A stretch of DNA of 16,244 bases from the NCBI GenBank assembly GCA_040381535.1, contig JBEIHF010000032.1, positions 1 to 16,244 of the forward strand, given 5' to 3'. This DNA comes from Micavibrio_A sp040381535. GTDB lineage: Bacteria > Pseudomonadota > Alphaproteobacteria > Micavibrionales > Micavibrionaceae. Below the pieces are notes generated by a model. The model was not told the DNA's origin and did not search any database. It saw only the letters and a list, made by a program, of their open reading frames with translations. Position numbers and translations under genes: made by a program. The stretch's first letter is position 1. Every line of letters begins with the position of its first letter. This document shows, piece after piece, positions 14,485 to 16,244 of this stretch.

Positions 14485-15255
14485 ATTATAGATTTTTGCG
14501 ACGATGGGGGCGAGCAGGCGCGCGCCCGAGATTGTTAAATGATGGCTATCAAAATATAAAATGGCGCCTTCATTGGCATAAATGCATTTTTGAGGACAAA
14601 ATATGGATTCAGTCTCGTAAAAATGAACATCCTTATGCTTTTTCTTCCAAGCAAAATATACCGCGTTTATCTTATGGTACTCTTGCCTTGATGTCTTTGA
14701 ATCTCTGCCTTCATAAAGGGCTTCGGGAACTGATTCAGGAAACGCGGGCGTCGGGTCAATAATATGCAACCTAATTTTTTCTGCCTTCAATTTGGTAATC
14801 AGCTCATCAAGTGGCTCAAAAGCTTTTGGCTCTGTCACAATCCCATGGAAGACAAAATCTGTAATACCTATCTTCTTGGCTTCTTCTACAAACATTTCAG
14901 GAGAGCAATTCGAAAAATCCGGAATACAATTTTTAACTGAAAGAAACAAAGACGCATCATATTGGCGTGCCAATTCAATAAAGGGCAATTTTATCGCATC
15001 CATACGGCTGTCTCCGCTGAGCATAACACGCTTTCCATTGCCCGATGCCAATTCACAAAAATGGGCATACGGGTGCAAAGCGCGGAATATCATACCACAA
15101 CGAAAACCAAGCCGGTCCGTCATGGCAAAAAAGATTTTTTGCTCCTGCACAGTGTAAAATTTGGCCCCATAAGAAAGAAAAGGATATATCGAGGCAAGCG
15201 CGATAGAGATAACGAACATTCCCGCCATCCATTTATAAAATGTACGATTAGGCAT
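14482..15255 (-). CDS. SGNH-domain protein, separate periplasmic half of an OafA/OatA-like O-acylase
   Basis: The protein has 257 residues. Residues 8-29 are one hydrophobic helix after a short basic start (NRTFYKW), so it should be anchored in the inner membrane with the rest in the periplasm. The SGNH hydrolase-fold motifs are GDSR at 81-84 with nucleophile Ser83, and YFDSHHLT at 235-242 with Asp236 and His239 as the DxxH pair. Six cysteines (53, 67, 110, 117, 220, 224) in the exported part suggest disulfides. In known OafA/OatA-type proteins this domain is fused to the C-terminus of an acyltransferase-3 membrane domain and takes part in acyl transfer to the glycan. Here it starts within the stop of that gene (TAATG), so the two are coupled and presumably form one enzyme. 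Confidence 0.82.
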   Translation of the reverse strand: MPNRTFYKWMAGMFVISIALASIYPFLSYGAKFYTVQEQKIFFAMTDRLGFRCGMIFRALHPYAHFCELASGNGKRVMLSGDSRMDAIKLPFIELARQYDASLFLSVKNCIPDFSNCSPEMFVEEAKKIGITDFVFHGIVTEPKAFEPLDELITKLKAEKIRLHIIDPTPAFPESVPEALYEGRDSKTSRQEYHKINAVYFAWKKKHKDVHFYETESIFCPQKCIYANEGAILYFDSHHLTISGARLLAPIVAKIYN

Positions 15256-16244
15256 TACTTTTCTGTCGCGAAATTTTCTTCTATCAAGTAGTAGCTGATT
15301 ATGGATAGAACAATAGTAATCACAACTGCACTGATTGCCTGCAATGAAGTAGGAGTGGCATTATAGTTAAATGGTGAATAAGTAATCAAAAAAATTACTG
15401 GGTAATGCCAAAGATAGAGTGAAAAGGAAATAGTACCTGTTGCGATAAGCAATTTTTCCACGAAAGATAAAAAGCGTGGCCACGCCGGCGTTTTTCCTAA
15501 AATGAATAAGAAGGCACCTAACGCCGGAATTAGGGCGGCATAAGCGGGAAAAGAGGTTTTGGCAGTAAAAAGCAAAGACGAACCCACCAGCATAAGCACT
15601 GATAAAAGAAAAAATCCGCTGCGCAACCAAGCCGCAAAAATTATGCGCCGCTCTTCGATTCGAAAGGCAAAATATCCCAAAAGAAATTCCCAAAAACGTG
15701 CAGGCAACAAGAAGAAAGCCGTTTTAGGGGATATCTCCGTGACCAGGATGCACAAGAATAGAGCGCCTGCAAAAAACACACCCGCCATGAATCTCCAGCG
15801 CTGTATAAACCAGAGCGCAAGTGGGAAAAGGAGGTAATATTGGTATTCAACGCCAAGTGACCAGTAATGCAACATAGGGCGGAACAGCATGTTCTCAAAA
15901 TAACTGTTATTCAGCCAATAACCGATATTGGGAATCAAAAGCAAGGCGGTTATGAAATCTTTGTTTAGCAATTTGAGTTCCGGCGGCACAAACAAAAATG
16001 GCGCGGCAATCATCAAAGCCAAAAAAACAAACCAGGCTAGGGGCAGAATGCGGCGCAGTCGGCGGTTATAAAATGCTTTGACCTCATGCCAAGTAGAAAT
16101 TCTTGAAAGCGTCTGCGCAATGAAATAGCCGCTCAAGACAAAAAATATGTCAACACCCACATATCCGCCGCTCAGTAAATCCAGCTTCAGGTGAAAGAGT
16201 AAAACAAATATAACCGCCACCGCCCGCAATATCTGAAGGTCGTC
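15255..16244 (-). CDS. Acyltransferase-3 family membrane protein (OafA-like), 5' end cut by window edge
   Basis: The frame is open to the right edge and shows 329 residues. It reads DDLQILRAVAVIFVLLFH at 1-18 and then GGYVGVDIFFVLSGYFI, the start of AT3 domains, where LRA-x-AV and the catalytic His (here His18) are hallmarks. FYNRRLRRILPLAW is the usual arginine-rich loop after the second helix, and about ten membrane helices follow. A TTG at 16229 could be called as a start, but conserved residues upstream show that the true start is outside the window, perhaps 5-10 residues away. AT3 proteins carry acyl groups, usually acetyl, across the inner membrane for O-acylation of glycans. The domain ends at YYLIEENFATEK, exactly where fused OafA-type proteins continue into an extra helix and SGNH domain. 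That part is the next gene. Confidence 0.88.
   Translation of the reverse strand, partial: DDLQILRAVAVIFVLLFHLKLDLLSGGYVGVDIFFVLSGYFIAQTLSRISTWHEVKAFYNRRLRRILPLAWFVFLALMIAAPFLFVPPELKLLNKDFITALLLIPNIGYWLNNSYFENMLFRPMLHYWSLGVEYQYYLLFPLALWFIQRWRFMAGVFFAGALFLCILVTEISPKTAFFLLPARFWEFLLGYFAFRIEERRIIFAAWLRSGFFLLSVLMLVGSSLLFTAKTSFPAYAALIPALGAFLFILGKTPAWPRFLSFVEKLLIATGTISFSLYLWHYPVIFLITYSPFNYNATPTSLQAISAVVITIVLSIISYYLIEENFATEK

Noticed and set aside
1..16244. CRISPR arrays, insertion sequences, tRNA or rRNA genes
   Set aside because: No regularly spaced repeats, transposase motifs, terminal inverted repeats or RNA-gene signatures were seen on either strand.

Overview
The window is part of a surface-glycan biosynthesis locus from a Gram-negative bacterium, probably a proteobacterium. 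The evidence is pseudaminic-acid-type nonulosonate genes, a WbpA-type sugar-nucleotide dehydrogenase, a PglK-like lipid-linked-sugar ABC exporter and an OafA-like O-acyltransferase. Alphaproteobacteria is a guess only. There is no rRNA, tRNA, transposase or CRISPR array. Coding density is very high: most neighbours overlap by 1-8 bp or lie within 10 bp. The only intergenic gap of note is the divergent one at 12436-12579, and no gene-free stretch reaches 300 bases.

The window falls into four blocks. (1) Plus strand, left edge to 5952: the C-terminal part of a pseudaminic acid synthase (PseI-like), a PglD/NeuD-like sugar acetyltransferase, a beta-propeller glycosidase-like protein, a WbqC-family protein, a PseF-like cytidylyltransferase, a GT4 glycosyltransferase and a UDP-N-acetylhexosamine 6-dehydrogenase. 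This block makes and activates a nonulosonic acid, may decorate it, and supplies a hexuronic acid donor. (2) Minus strand, 12435 down to 5956: a Methyltransf_24-like enzyme, a GT4 transferase, an ABC exporter broken by a one-base frameshift in Walker A, an asparagine-synthase-like enzyme without the glutaminase cysteine, a P-loop kinase-like protein and a class I methyltransferase. A good sigma70-like promoter stands in front of this operon. (3) Plus strand, 12580-14477: a GT4 transferase and a zinc-ribbon methyltransferase. (4) Minus strand, 16244 down to 14482: an acyltransferase-3 membrane protein cut by the window edge, coupled by a TAATG junction to a separate SGNH protein. Together these two look like a split OafA/OatA-type O-acetylase.

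My working model, which is inference, is this. Blocks 1-3 build a lipid-linked oligosaccharide containing a pseudaminic-like sugar and a uronic acid, with methyl and amide-type modifications. The ABC protein would flip it and the AT3/SGNH pair would acylate it in the periplasm. No initiating phosphoglycosyltransferase, Wzx, Wzy or ligase is visible, and PseB/C/H/G would have to lie outside the window.

The points most worth a second look are the Walker A frameshift, the cysteine-less asparagine-synthase/P-loop module, the uncharacterised propeller and WbqC genes inside a nonulosonate operon, and the split O-acylase.
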